From Linnemannia schmuckeri (lineage: Eukaryota > Mortierellomycota > Mortierellomycetes > Mortierellales > Mortierellaceae), in assembly GCA_029449235.1 (NCBI GenBank), contig JANATG010000015.1, positions 930,001 to 994,000 on the forward strand: a DNA stretch of 64,000 nucleotides, written 5' to 3'. Shown here one piece after another: positions 1 through 8,717 of the stretch. Positions within the stretch are counted from its first letter, which is position 1, and every line of letters starts with the position of its first letter. The translations under genes were made by a program, and so were the position numbers. The notes below the pieces were generated by a model. That model did no database searches, had not been told where the DNA came from, and saw only the letters and a program-made list of their open reading frames with translations.

Positions 1-394
1 TCATTTGATGTCAAAATAACGTTTTTCTAGCTAATCTGACATGTAATACTCATATGAAGGGAAATAAACACCATCCATTTCAGCACATCAAATGTCGAGT
101 CTAAGAGTGGGTGAATCCTTATAGAGTGTCAAGTGAGTTCAAGTGCCTTTTTTGTCCAAGAGTTCGATTGGCCCTGGGTATCTGTTTCGTTTCGCTATTT
201 CGTTTTTCGCAACTCTGAACAGAACGTTTTATTTTTCCTGTTCTACTAGTTTTTTCAAGGCCATTTCGTTTCGCAACTTTGAATAGGACGTTTTGTTTTA
301 CCTCTTTTAGTAGAATTTTTCATGGCCATTTCGACCTTCATAAATAAAAATGAAATGAAAAGGGGTTTATTGTATGTGAGCACAGCAGTTAATC

Positions 395-620
395 TGACTG
401 TAAAAAAGATATTCTGACATGTTTCCAAAATTATGATGCCAGAATAGCTTTTTACGGGCTGATAATCTGACATTTGTTGCTGTCAGATTAGCTTCCGTCA
501 GGCAAAGATATTCTGACAATGGATGTCAGAATATCTGGTTAATCTGACATGCTGTTAGAATATCTGGCTAATCTAATTATAGTGTCAGAATAACTAAACT
601 GACATTATAGTCAGAATATC
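395..620. repeat. Cluster of TGTCAGA / TCTGACA short inverted motifs
   Basis: About a dozen copies of the heptamer or close variants, in both orientations, are packed into some 225 bp, often as facing pairs separated by AT-rich bases that would form short hairpins. The mirror cluster is at about 3085-3310. Dense subterminal repeats of this kind are typical transposase-binding regions of DNA transposons; that role here is inference. Confidence 0.7.
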
Positions 621-746
621 TTCTTCCATCGTCAAGGGCCCAACAGCGGACGCTTGCTTTTGTTTTTTTTCTCTCGCCTTTCGACGTTTAGAATCGCCCT
701 TTGCGCAAGAGCAAGCGCGCAACTTTTTTTTTATTGGGATACCGTA

Positions 747-781
<35 letters not shown>

Positions 782-1230
782 GACAGAACCAGTTCTTCTA
801 GTCAAGCGTTGTTCTTTGAGAAAAACAAAAATATAGCCCGGCCTGGGAGAGCGACGCATTTTTTTTTTTTTTTTGCCGCCCGCCATCCTCAGAATGATGC
901 GAATAGCGTAAATGATGGAGCTATTATCTGACATTTTTGTTCATTTTGGCTCTGATGGCAAATATGAGGCAGTAACTGTTTGCGTAAAAAAGCCCTAATA
1001 ACCACACCATAGTTAACTCGAGGTCTTTCGACTAAAGAAAGACTGTCATGTTGTGAACCCCAATGTGTGTTCGAAAAAAAACGCGATATCTAAAAAATGT
1101 GTATTCACAAAAAAATCAAAGCCAGAACCTTCTGCTTCAGTTTCACTCTTTATTGACTCATGGTGAAAAGAGACAAGAGACAAGAACAAGAGTTTGAGCA
1201 TACCTCACCTAGAGAATCCATAATGCTGGC

Positions 1231-1650
1231 ATGTGGTGGCCGTTGCGGTTGGTCTTCTTGTTTCTGGTTTTATTTCTTTCTCCCAATGAAGGCCCAATGA
1301 TACAGTGGGTGCAAAAATGGTTTCAATATATTTTCATTTCTTCTATATTCTTATTTTTCACCATAACCAGTCTAGTTAGTATACCTTACGCTGCTATCAA
1401 GAAAGATAGCCATGGTATTTGGGAAGGTGATAGAAAAAGCTGTTCTATGATAGCTTTTATTGCTGTTGAGAAATGGAAGGAAATGTTCAGATGGGTGATT
1501 GGAACCATTTTTTCACTAGCCTTCTACAATTGTACTAATACATCGTTTGCCTCCCTTTTGTCTTCAATACACCCTTGGCACGACATAGCATGGATGTACA
1601 TATATTATGCAAAAAATAAAGGGCAACTACTATGTAGGAAATTAACTTGA
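1231..1650 (+). CDS. Hypothetical membrane ORF in left arm
   Basis: A 139-codon ATG-initiated ORF beginning MWWPLRLVFLFLVLF. Hydrophobic segments lie at about residues 4-17 and 30-52, with weaker ones near 87-100 and 110-125, and charged stretches between them. I recognise no family. Its exact mirror copy lies at 2055-2474 on the minus strand, so two identical, convergently oriented copies flank the spacer. It is the longest ORF of the repeat and may be its only gene, or chance coding in AT-rich DNA. No intron or leader signal was found. Confidence 0.3.
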   Translation: MWWPLRLVFLFLVLFLSPNEGPMIQWVQKWFQYIFISSIFLFFTITSLVSIPYAAIKKDSHGIWEGDRKSCSMIAFIAVEKWKEMFRWVIGTIFSLAFYNCTNTSFASLLSSIHPWHDIAWMYIYYAKNKGQLLCRKLT

Positions 1651-1776
1651 CTATGTAGTAAAGTTACATGGAGTTTCTGTGTAACTTCGTTTTTTTCAAC
1701 TTTGAAGTGCTGCCTCTGCTGAAGAACGCGTCCAATCGGCAATCTAATGCATATCCTGGTAAAGCATCCCAAGTCG

Positions 1777-1928
1777 AACCTTTTAAAAGAAGGAGTCAGT
1801 GGAGCTAAATATCCGAATGCAATTGTACAAGATACGCCCATGTCATAGTAAAAATGTCAATTTCTTACTTTTTTTGCAATTCCGCTCCTATTATTCTTTG
1901 TTGAAGCCTGAAACACTTACTAAAATTC
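1777..1928. other. 152-bp unique spacer at palindrome centre
   Basis: Pairing between the arms fails at 1777/1928 (A opposite C) and does not resume, leaving a 152 bp AT-rich spacer. I see no coding potential in it. A unique spacer argues against a simple missed-adapter read artefact, which would give a spacer-free palindrome. Confidence 0.9.
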
Positions 1929-2923
1929 CGACTTGGGATGCTTTACCAGGATATGCATTAGATTGCCGATTGGACGCGTTCTTCAGCAGAGGCAGCACTT
2001 CAAAGTTGAAAAAAACGAAGTTACACAGAAACTCCATGTAACTTTACTACATAGTCAAGTTAATTTCCTACATAGTAGTTGCCCTTTATTTTTTGCATAA
2101 TATATGTACATCCATGCTATGTCGTGCCAAGGGTGTATTGAAGACAAAAGGGAGGCAAACGATGTATTAGTACAATTGTAGAAGGCTAGTGAAAAAATGG
2201 TTCCAATCACCCATCTGAACATTTCCTTCCATTTCTCAACAGCAATAAAAGCTATCATAGAACAGCTTTTTCTATCACCTTCCCAAATACCATGGCTATC
2301 TTTCTTGATAGCAGCGTAAGGTATACTAACTAGACTGGTTATGGTGAAAAATAAGAATATAGAAGAAATGAAAATATATTGAAACCATTTTTGCACCCAC
2401 TGTATCATTGGGCCTTCATTGGGAGAAAGAAATAAAACCAGAAACAAGAAGACCAACCGCAACGGCCACCACATGCCAGCATTATGGATTCTCTAGGTGA
2501 GGTATGCTCAAACTCTTGTTCTTGTCTCTTGTCTCTTTTCACCATGAGTCAATAAAGAGTGAAACTGAAGCAGAAGGTTCTGGCTTTGATTTTTTTGTGA
2601 ATACACATTTTTTAGATATCGCGTTTTTTTTCGAACACACATTGGGGTTCACAACATGACAGTCTTTCTTTAGTCGAAAGACCTCGAGTTAACTATGGTG
2701 TGGTTATTAGGGCTTTTTTACGCAAACAGTTACTGCCTCATATTTGCCATCAGAGCCAAAATGAACAAAAATGTCAGATAATAGCTCCATCATTTACGCT
2801 ATTCGCATCATTCTGAGGATGGCGGGCGGCAAAAAAAAAAAAAAAATGCGTCGCTCTCCCAGGCCGGGCTATATTTTTGTTTTTCTCAAAGAACAACGCT
2901 TGACTAGAAGAACTGGTTCTGTC

Positions 2924-2958
<35 letters not shown>

Positions 2959-3704
2959 TACGGTATCCCAATAAAAAAAAAGTTGCGCGCTTGCTCTTGC
3001 GCAAAGGGCGATTCTAAACGTCGAAAGGCGAGAGAAAAAAAACAAAAGCAAGCGTCCGCTGTTGGGCCCTTGACGATGGAAGAAGATATTCTGACTATAA
3101 TGTCAGTTTAGTTATTCTGACACTATAATTAGATTAGCCAGATATTCTAACAGCATGTCAGATTAACCAGATATTCTGACATCCATTGTCAGAATATCTT
3201 TGCCTGACGGAAGCTAATCTGACAGCAACAAATGTCAGATTATCAGCCCGTAAAAAGCTATTCTGGCATCATAATTTTGGAAACATGTCAGAATATCTTT
3301 TTTACAGTCAGATTAACTGCTGTGCTCACATACAATAAACCCCTTTTCATTTCATTTTTATTTATGAAGGTCGAAATGGCCATGAAAAATTCTACTAAAA
3401 GAGGTAAAACAAAACGTCCTATTCAAAGTTGCGAAACGAAATGGCCTTGAAAAAACTAGTAGAACAGGAAAAATAAAACGTTCTGTTCAGAGTTGCGAAA
3501 AACGAAATAGCGAAACGAAACAGATACCCAGGGCCAATCGAACTCTTGGACAAAAAAGGCACTTGAACTCACTTGACACTCTATAAGGATTCACCCACTC
3601 TTAGACTCGACATTTGATGTGCTGAAATGGATGGTGTTTATTTCCCTTCATATGAGTATTACATGTCAGATTAGCTAGAAAAACGTTATTTTGACATCAA
3701 ATGA
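1929..3704 (-). repeat. Right arm of giant inverted repeat
   Basis: Inverted copy of 1-1776. It ends inside sequence rich in the same TGTCAGA motif, and that motif continues to about 3760, outside the part whose mate can be seen. Because position 3705 would pair with position 0, I cannot tell whether pairing stops at 3704 or runs on toward the tRNA gene at 3821. Confidence 0.95.
2055..2474 (-). CDS. Hypothetical membrane ORF in right arm (mirror copy)
   Basis: Identical 139-residue product to the ORF at 1231-1650, as expected from the inverted repeat. Conservation of this frame carries no independent weight because the whole arm is identical. Function unknown. Confidence 0.3.
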   Translation of the reverse strand: MWWPLRLVFLFLVLFLSPNEGPMIQWVQKWFQYIFISSIFLFFTITSLVSIPYAAIKKDSHGIWEGDRKSCSMIAFIAVEKWKEMFRWVIGTIFSLAFYNCTNTSFASLLSSIHPWHDIAWMYIYYAKNKGQLLCRKLT

Positions 3705-3776
3705 AAAAAATATGACTGAAGTCAGATTAATTATTCTGACATCTAATGTCATATTATGTTATTCCCTTGACGATGA
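3705..3776. repeat. Diverged continuation of TGTCAGA repeat beside tRNA
   Basis: Further GTCAGATTA and TTCTGACAT motifs lie here, followed by CCCTTGACGATG (3764-3775). The same 12-mer follows the motif cluster inside the right arm (3067-3078) and is mirrored at 627-638. This suggests a second, diverged copy of the element end, or an element nested in a relative. Confidence 0.5.
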
Positions 3777-3810
3777 CGAAGAGAAAGACAAAAGAAAAGC
3801 CCGGGAAAGC

Positions 3811-3814
3811 AAAA
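3811..3814 (-). terminator. Pol III terminator of tRNA-Ile
   Basis: TTTT on the minus strand begins 7 nt downstream of the tRNA 3' end, the usual minimal RNA polymerase III stop. Confidence 0.6.
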
Positions 3815-3820
3815 GAAGAA

Positions 3821-3893
3821 TGCTCACTGCAGGGATCGAACCTGCGGCCTTTGCGTTATTAGCACAACGCTCTACCGACTAAGCTAAGCGAGC
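3821..3893 (-). tRNA. tRNA-Ile (anticodon AAT)
   Basis: The minus strand folds into a complete 73-nt cloverleaf without an intron. The acceptor stem GCTCGCT pairs with AGTGAGC (one G-T wobble) and is followed by discriminator A. The D stem GCTT pairs with GAGC. The anticodon stem TTGTG pairs with CGCAA around loop CTAATAA, with AAT at the anticodon. The T arm is GCAGG-TTCGATC-CCTGC, which also supplies the B box. The gene decodes AUU/AUC isoleucine codons (A34 is normally modified to inosine). A TTTT run 7 nt past its 3' end is the likely Pol III terminator. It lies about 120 bp from the seen end of the giant inverted repeat. Confidence 0.93.
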
Positions 3894-3903
3894 AGAATAA
3901 ACC

Positions 3904-3916
3904 AAGCTAAGCGAGC
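3904..3916 (-). repeat. 13-bp duplicate of the tRNA 5' end
   Basis: AAGCTAAGCGAGC repeats exactly the acceptor/D-arm start of the tRNA gene (3881-3893), 10 bp upstream of it. It may be a trace of an insertion or slippage event at the tRNA locus. Confidence 0.6.
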
Positions 3917-4040
3917 TTGATTCGTTGGATTTGACGAGATTGCCTAATTTTGTGACTTACTTATCATGACTAAAGTCTCGGCTATCCATAAGTGCATGTA
4001 AGTGTTTGTTCCTTAAATGCACGGACTTACTTGGTCTTCT

Positions 4041-4055
4041 TACTGGAGAAATGAC
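4041..4055 (+). repeat. Left target-site duplication of LINE fragment
   Basis: TACTGGAGAAATGAC matches 14 of 15 bases of TACCGGAGAAATGAC at 4920-4934, directly after the poly-A tract. This is the expected signature of target-primed reverse transcription. Confidence 0.8.
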
Positions 4056-4919
4056 GGCCATGGGCAAGATTGATGAATGGGGCGTTCAGGCAACAAATAG
4101 CTACAATGCCGCCAGGAAGCGTGAACACAAGCGAGCAACTGACAATGGTCGTCAACCACCACGGTCAGTACCCATATACTGGCAGTCCCCCTCGGATGCG
4201 GATCATATTCGGGGATTCTCTTCTATCGGTGGGGCTCGAGCCGTGCACAGCGGTAGTCCTGCTCCCGATCGTGATGAAAACCCCAAGTGGCACGTTTCGG
4301 ACCTTCTTCGCGGAATCACCCCCAAGAGCATGTTGACTGAGTGGTCCTCGGCATTCAGGACCCCACGGTCCATTGCCAAGACGGTCCTTCACAAGTTTAT
4401 TGGCCACATGGAGACGCAGGCCTCAGAACTGATCTGGAAACCCCAATGCTCCACGACGATCGCGTGGGAGCAGATGCAAGGTATCTCTGCCAAGGACAAA
4501 ACATCCAAGTACACAGGTCCCCGAGGTGACTGGAGTCGAGGATACGGTTACATCACGCGTGATGGGTTCTGCCCGTGTGGCGCTTCGCTAGCCACACATG
4601 AGGATCGAACCTGCCCTGGAGCGACCAAGGAACCACGCACAGCTGATGAGCGGCTGTTGGATAGTCTGTTGGGAAGGAGGAAATTGTCATTGATGGAGAG
4701 GATGGGAAGAATCCCCTTCATTCGTATCTAGTTTTATTTTGTCTTCCGTTTTTGCTGTGAAGAGCGGCGACAGTTGTTGCGCAGAGCCAGGCTCCGGGTC
4801 GGACTGTGACTGGCGGATGGTGTACTGAAGAGTTTGGTCTGTAGTCCCCTTTACTTCCAAATGCCTCCTTTGTACTGTTTGTCAGAGAAATAAAATTGTG
4901 TACAAAAAAAAAAAAAAAA
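4056..4919 (+). mobile_element. 5'-truncated LINE-type (non-LTR) retrotransposon
   Basis: The unit comprises the end of an open frame, a 3' UTR of about 170 bp, an AATAAA signal at 4889-4894 and a 16-nt poly-A tract at 4904-4919. A 15-bp direct repeat flanks it (4041-4055 and 4920-4934). Only the last 860 bp or so of the element was copied, so the reverse transcriptase and endonuclease are absent. With a single mismatch in the duplication and an open frame, the insertion is fairly young. The LINE assignment rests on the tail, the duplication and the C-terminal cysteine/histidine motif. The clade is unknown. Confidence 0.82.
4057..4731 (+). pseudogene. C-terminal remnant of LINE ORF2 protein
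   Basis: About 224 residues remain open up to the TAG at 4729-4731. The final third has the C-x-C-x6-H-x4-C pattern (CPCGASLATHEDRTC), the zinc-knuckle-like motif at the C terminus of many LINE ORF2 proteins. Just upstream is a tryptophan-rich stretch (WKPQCSTTIAWEQM) of the kind seen before that motif in fungal elements. The upstream ATG at 4006 lies outside the insertion, before the target-site duplication, so the frame from there is accidental. No catalytic domain remains, so this is a dead remnant. Confidence 0.72.
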
Positions 4920-4934
4920 TACCGGAGAAATGAC
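4920..4934 (+). repeat. Right target-site duplication of LINE fragment
   Basis: TACCGGAGAAATGAC follows the poly-A tail directly and repeats 4041-4055 with one mismatch. Confidence 0.8.
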
Positions 4935-5018
4935 ATTGCACACGGAAAAAGAAGACAGGAGTTAGTAACAGAAAAATGGCTGCTCAGAATAGAAAGAAAG
5001 GCCAGGGACCAGGGAGTA

Positions 5019-5037
5019 GGGGGGGGGGGGGGGGGGG
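5019..5037 (+). repeat. G19 homopolymer
   Basis: Nineteen consecutive G, a rare tract in a region where long homopolymers are otherwise A or T. The surrounding stretch 4935-5190 holds no gene that I can see. Confidence 0.9.
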
Positions 5038-5192
5038 AAGGGGCTGGAGTCCAAACAATAAATGGGGGTAAATGTACAAGAAAAATATGATAAGGAGGAA
5101 TGTGGGGAAAGAGAGTCTAGGGCCGAGTCTGAGGCCAAAAAATTAAAGAAAAAAAGAGAAGGGGAAAGGAAAAAAAGTGAAAAGAAAAAAAT

Positions 5193-5449
5193 GCTACTCC
5201 TCCACCTCCTCTGCTTCTCCTTCGGGAAGCGTGTCCTACACCTCTCCAAAGGTCATGCCGTCCTTGGCCACCTTGATATGTGGCACCACCTCCCACTCCT
5301 TCTTCACCTTGTCGAAATAGAGGTCTGGATTCTCGGAAAAGAGTTGCAGAGCGGCACCCGTCGTGCATGACTCTCTCCGTCTTTGGTTCTTTGAATAATG
5401 CTCGTGCAAGCTCGATCTTGGTGCGGTGCTTGGTGGCGTCGTAGGTCAT
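5193..5449 (-). pseudogene. Decayed gene fragment, family not recognised
   Basis: Read on the minus strand, a coding-like stretch starts at KNHLHWMTYDATKHRTKIE, continues ELARALFKEPKTERVMHDG, then needs a frameshift near 5365 to go on as GAALQLFSENPDLYFDKVKK and EWEVVPHIKVAKDGMTFGEV. A TAG follows near 5238, and then the same frame gives DTLPEGEAEEVEE and a second stop. The balanced composition and amphipathic segments look like real protein broken by one indel and one stop. I do not recognise the family. It sits between the LINE remnant and the leader of the kinase gene, so it may be a gene killed in this accessory region. Confidence 0.5.
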
Positions 5450-6428
5450 CCAATGCAGATGGTTCTTGTACCACTATGTTTTTTCTCTTGGTATGTAGTT
5501 CCTCTTCCAGTTTCTTTGTCTTTCAGTTTCTTTGTCTTCAAGTGCACGCTAAATGCCTTACTTTCCGTAATTGCACGATGATGACTTAGTTGAGGATCCA
5601 TGAACATGTGCTCGAAAAGCACGTTGGTAGTTGTTTTGTGTTTTGACATCGAGGCGCTAATTACCAATAACGGCTGCAAGAGGGTGTGTGTTTTGTTGAC
5701 AATAGGTAGGAAGACCCATTGTTGACGGTTAAGTGGAGTGAACACCATGAAAGAAAGACGCGTTTTACTTTTCCGTCAATCTGTTGCATATTCAGTTCAA
5801 GGACTTCGTTTCTTTTCTCTGGCTTAATTGAGAAATGAGACAATCCTCCCGGGTTCCTCAGCCTTGACTGTCAAGGCTATTTTTTTTTTGTCTGATTTGC
5901 CTAAGTTCAGGTATGTATCTTTTTGCCATCCGTGGTATGGGTGTCAATCATATCCCTTTCATTACGTTTTCTCACCCTCTTTTCGTTTCCTTTTTTTTTT
6001 TATTTTATTTTTTTCTTTTTTTCCTTCTTTCTTCTTTGTCCTTTTCCTGGCCCCTTCCCCTACCCACTCACCTACTCGCGATCCACCCACACCCCTCAAC
6101 CTTCTTTTGTACTATCACCAGTCTCTCCTTCACCATCTTCCTTTTCAGCCCTTCTTGTTTTCTTCGCTTCTGCATCACGTTTCCCTTCTCCATCCCACTC
6201 CACTCCTCATCGAATAAAAAGTAACCTCACTTCAAGAGGACTGACATTCGTCTTCGTGTTTCGCATCACCTTTTTTTTTTTTTCTTTTTCTTTTGTCGTT
6301 TGTCCCTGACATATCTTTTTGTTGCCACCCATACCCTTACACATCATACCCATTTTCCTCGTCAATTGGCGCACCCACTATTTCGCTCCCGTCCATACCC
6401 TACTTATCACCTTCTCTCTCCTTTAACG
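5450..6428 (+). promoter_or_regulatory. Promoter and CT-rich leader of the sugar kinase gene
   Basis: No gene is visible. From about 5930 the plus strand becomes strongly pyrimidine-rich up to the ATG at 6429, the same strand bias seen before most genes in this window. No clear TATA box was found. Confidence 0.5.
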
Positions 6429-8378
6429 ATGCATAAAATGTTCAAGTTGCACTCAAAGGCCTCATCGGCCACCTCCTCTACAACCTCCTTTGGCTCCACC
6501 GGACAGAGCAATGGATACAGCAACAACAACAACAACAACGGATACAGCAACAGCAACAGTCACTCCGGTTCCAAGGTCGGCATTTTCTTGGTTGGAGCCA
6601 CCTACCTCGATACCATCATGCACGTCAACACCTTCCCGACTGAGGACACCAAACACAGAGCAGACCGAGTCGAGAAACGGCGAGGAGGCAACGCTGCCAA
6701 TGCAGCTGAGGTCCTTGGACAGGACTCCAGAACCAAAGTCTGGTACATGAGTAGTCTGCCGTCACCGGCTGCCTCTAAGTAAGCAAAACATTAATTAAGC
6801 TCCCGTCTTCGATTCTCTTCAGCTATATGTGCTTTTTTTGTATATTGTCATTTGCTCTCATCGCCTTCATTTTTTATTTTCGTCGTTTACCCTTCCTCTT
6901 TTTCACCTTCTTTCCCCAACAGTCCGTGGGTGGGAATGAGTGAACGAGCCTACTGCCTCGGATCTCTGTTCACTTATTTTTGTTGTTTTTACTATTGTTG
7001 TTGCTGTCGCGCCTCTTCTTTCTTTTCTTCTCACTCATATCCAGACAAACCCCAGCACAACTTTCAAAGCACAAACATAAACACAAACGCAAATACAGAC
7101 ACATCTCTCTTCCTTCTTTAACACACAGGAATGAGTTTTATTGCTGCAGTGTAATCCAATCCCAATCTTTTTTTGCCTTGCTTCTTATCGCCCATCTTTT
7201 CATCTCTTTGGACGACCGTTGGATCTCCTTTTTTTTTCTGTCCCTGTGCATGAAAACCGAAAAAAAAAAGAGAAAAGAAGGAAGAGAGTAAGGCCAAAAG
7301 AAGGAGGGGAAATAACTCGGTGACAAAGAAGGTTTTTCTCAAATCCCTGGCTTGGGCCATGTGTGCGCTCTTAATCCAAACTCAACTTGGGCTTCGCTCT
7401 CATCTATGGGGACCCCCACCGGTTTCACCTTCATTTCCCATTTTTTCACTTTCCTTCACAATCAGTCTCAACCAACTACACTCTCCCTCCATCTCGTTGT
7501 TTCCCTTTTTTGATGAATCCCATCTCGCCTGCTCTCTTTTAAAAATAATTGCCCAGCGTGGGATAGACGAGCAGCGGACCTTACATACAGCCCTAATGTC
7601 TAACAGCCCTTTTCAATGTTTTATTGCTTCTGCCTGCCCACCCTGTCTTCTCGGCTCTCAGAGTATCTTCTAACACATCCAAACCAAAAAAAAAAAAAGA
7701 AGACAAAGCAAGAATATTAATCATACTCCTACTATTCCGTTTGTCACGTTCTTGTGGTACATTCCAATACTACTTAGGATATTGTTGAGGGCGCTGGAGG
7801 AGAACAACGTCAAGACCGAAGCATGTGTCTTTCACTCATCGCAACACGCGCCGCCCCAGGCCTACATCATCGCGGCCGGTAACACAGGAACACGCACCAT
7901 CATTAGTCATTCAACGCTGCCCGACCTCACCCTGGACGAATTTGTAAAAAAGTTTGATGCGTCCTGCATGCGGTTCTCATCCGATATTGTACAGATGGGC
8001 TGCCCATTCCGTTGGATCCATTTCGAGGGACGAGGGGCAGATGTGAGCAGGATGATTGAATATGTTGAATCGGTCTATATCCGGCAGGGTTGGCGGCACA
8101 AACTGACAATCTCAGTCGAGTTTGAAAAGGGCGACCGTCCAGGTATCCAACGGTTGTTGCAGCAGGCCGACGTCTGCTTTTTTTCCAAGCTGTATGCCGA
8201 GACTTTAGGGTTTGACCGCCCTGAAGACTTTTTATCAAGCGTAGGCGACTTTTGCAAACCAACGTAAGCACTCCACACCCACATAACCAACACGCCACTT
8301 ATTGTTTGTTTACATTTGTACCATTTCTGTTAATTGCATCTGCTACCTAAAGCAAACAAAACATTGACGAGTATTATT

Positions 8379-8414
<36 letters not shown>

Positions 8415-8717
8415 CGATTGTATCTACGCACTGTCAATCTCTTTAGCGCGACATTGTTCTGTTGCTGGGGTGCGCAAGGCGCAGTAGGCCTTCATTTGGA
8501 GAGTCGCACGAGGTTCAGCTCTAGTGCTGGGATTATCCCCATGGTGGTGGACACGGTCGGGGCAGGCGACACATTCATTGCAGGGATGATCTTGGCGCTA
8601 GGAGTGAGAGGGTACGATATTGGCCGAAGTCTGCGATTCGCGTGTGAGTTGGCAAGTCTAAAGTGCTCGCAATACGGATTCAAGGGCTTGCTTCAATCGA
8701 TATCCCGCGGTACATAG
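6429..8717 (+). CDS. Ketohexokinase-like PfkB sugar kinase
   Basis: Three exons, 6429-6778, 7778-8263 and 8447-8717, join in phase to give 368 residues. An Asn/Ser-rich N-terminal extension of about 50 residues precedes the PfkB fold. VGATYLDTIMHVNTFPTED aligns with the start of animal ketohexokinase. GGNAAN near residue 87 is the first PfkB signature, and DTVGAGDTF near residue 313 is the second, with the catalytic Asp in GAGD. The stretch WIHFEGRGADVSRM is also ketohexokinase-like, so ATP-dependent phosphorylation of a ketose such as fructose at C1 is the best guess; another sugar or nucleoside substrate is possible. It is probably cytosolic. Intron 1 is 999 bp, and intron 2 contains a T34 run (8381-8414). 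The ATG chosen is the first in frame after the CT-rich leader. Confidence 0.85.
8381..8414 (+). repeat. T34 tract in kinase intron 2
   Basis: Thirty-four T in a row, 32 nt before the exon 3 acceptor. Confidence 0.9.

Larger units (their letters stand above)
1..1776 (+). repeat. Left arm of giant inverted repeat
   Basis: This arm is the reverse complement of 1929-3704; base i pairs with base 3705-i. Six pairs of mirror ORFs translate identically, and even the 31-nt T run at 750-780 has an equal-length A run at 2925-2955, so the arms look essentially perfect. Position 1 pairs with 3704, so the arm may extend left of the window and its true end is unseen. The arm carries a cluster of TGTCAGA/TCTGACA motifs at about 395-620, further copies near 33 and 927, and one 139-codon ORF. 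It could be a foldback transposon, a recent inverted duplication, or an assembly artefact. Confidence 0.95.

Noticed and set aside
654..934. Small ORFs with poly-Phe or poly-Lys in the palindrome
   Set aside because: They read through the T31/A31 homopolymers and are artefacts.
1..3704. CRISPR-like or telomeric array
   Set aside because: The repeats are irregular in spacing and in both orientations, there are no constant spacers, and no TTAGGG-type telomere repeat is present.
4605..4620. TRNA T-arm-like GATCGAACC on the minus strand
   Set aside because: Lies inside the LINE C-terminal coding motif, and no cloverleaf can be built around it.
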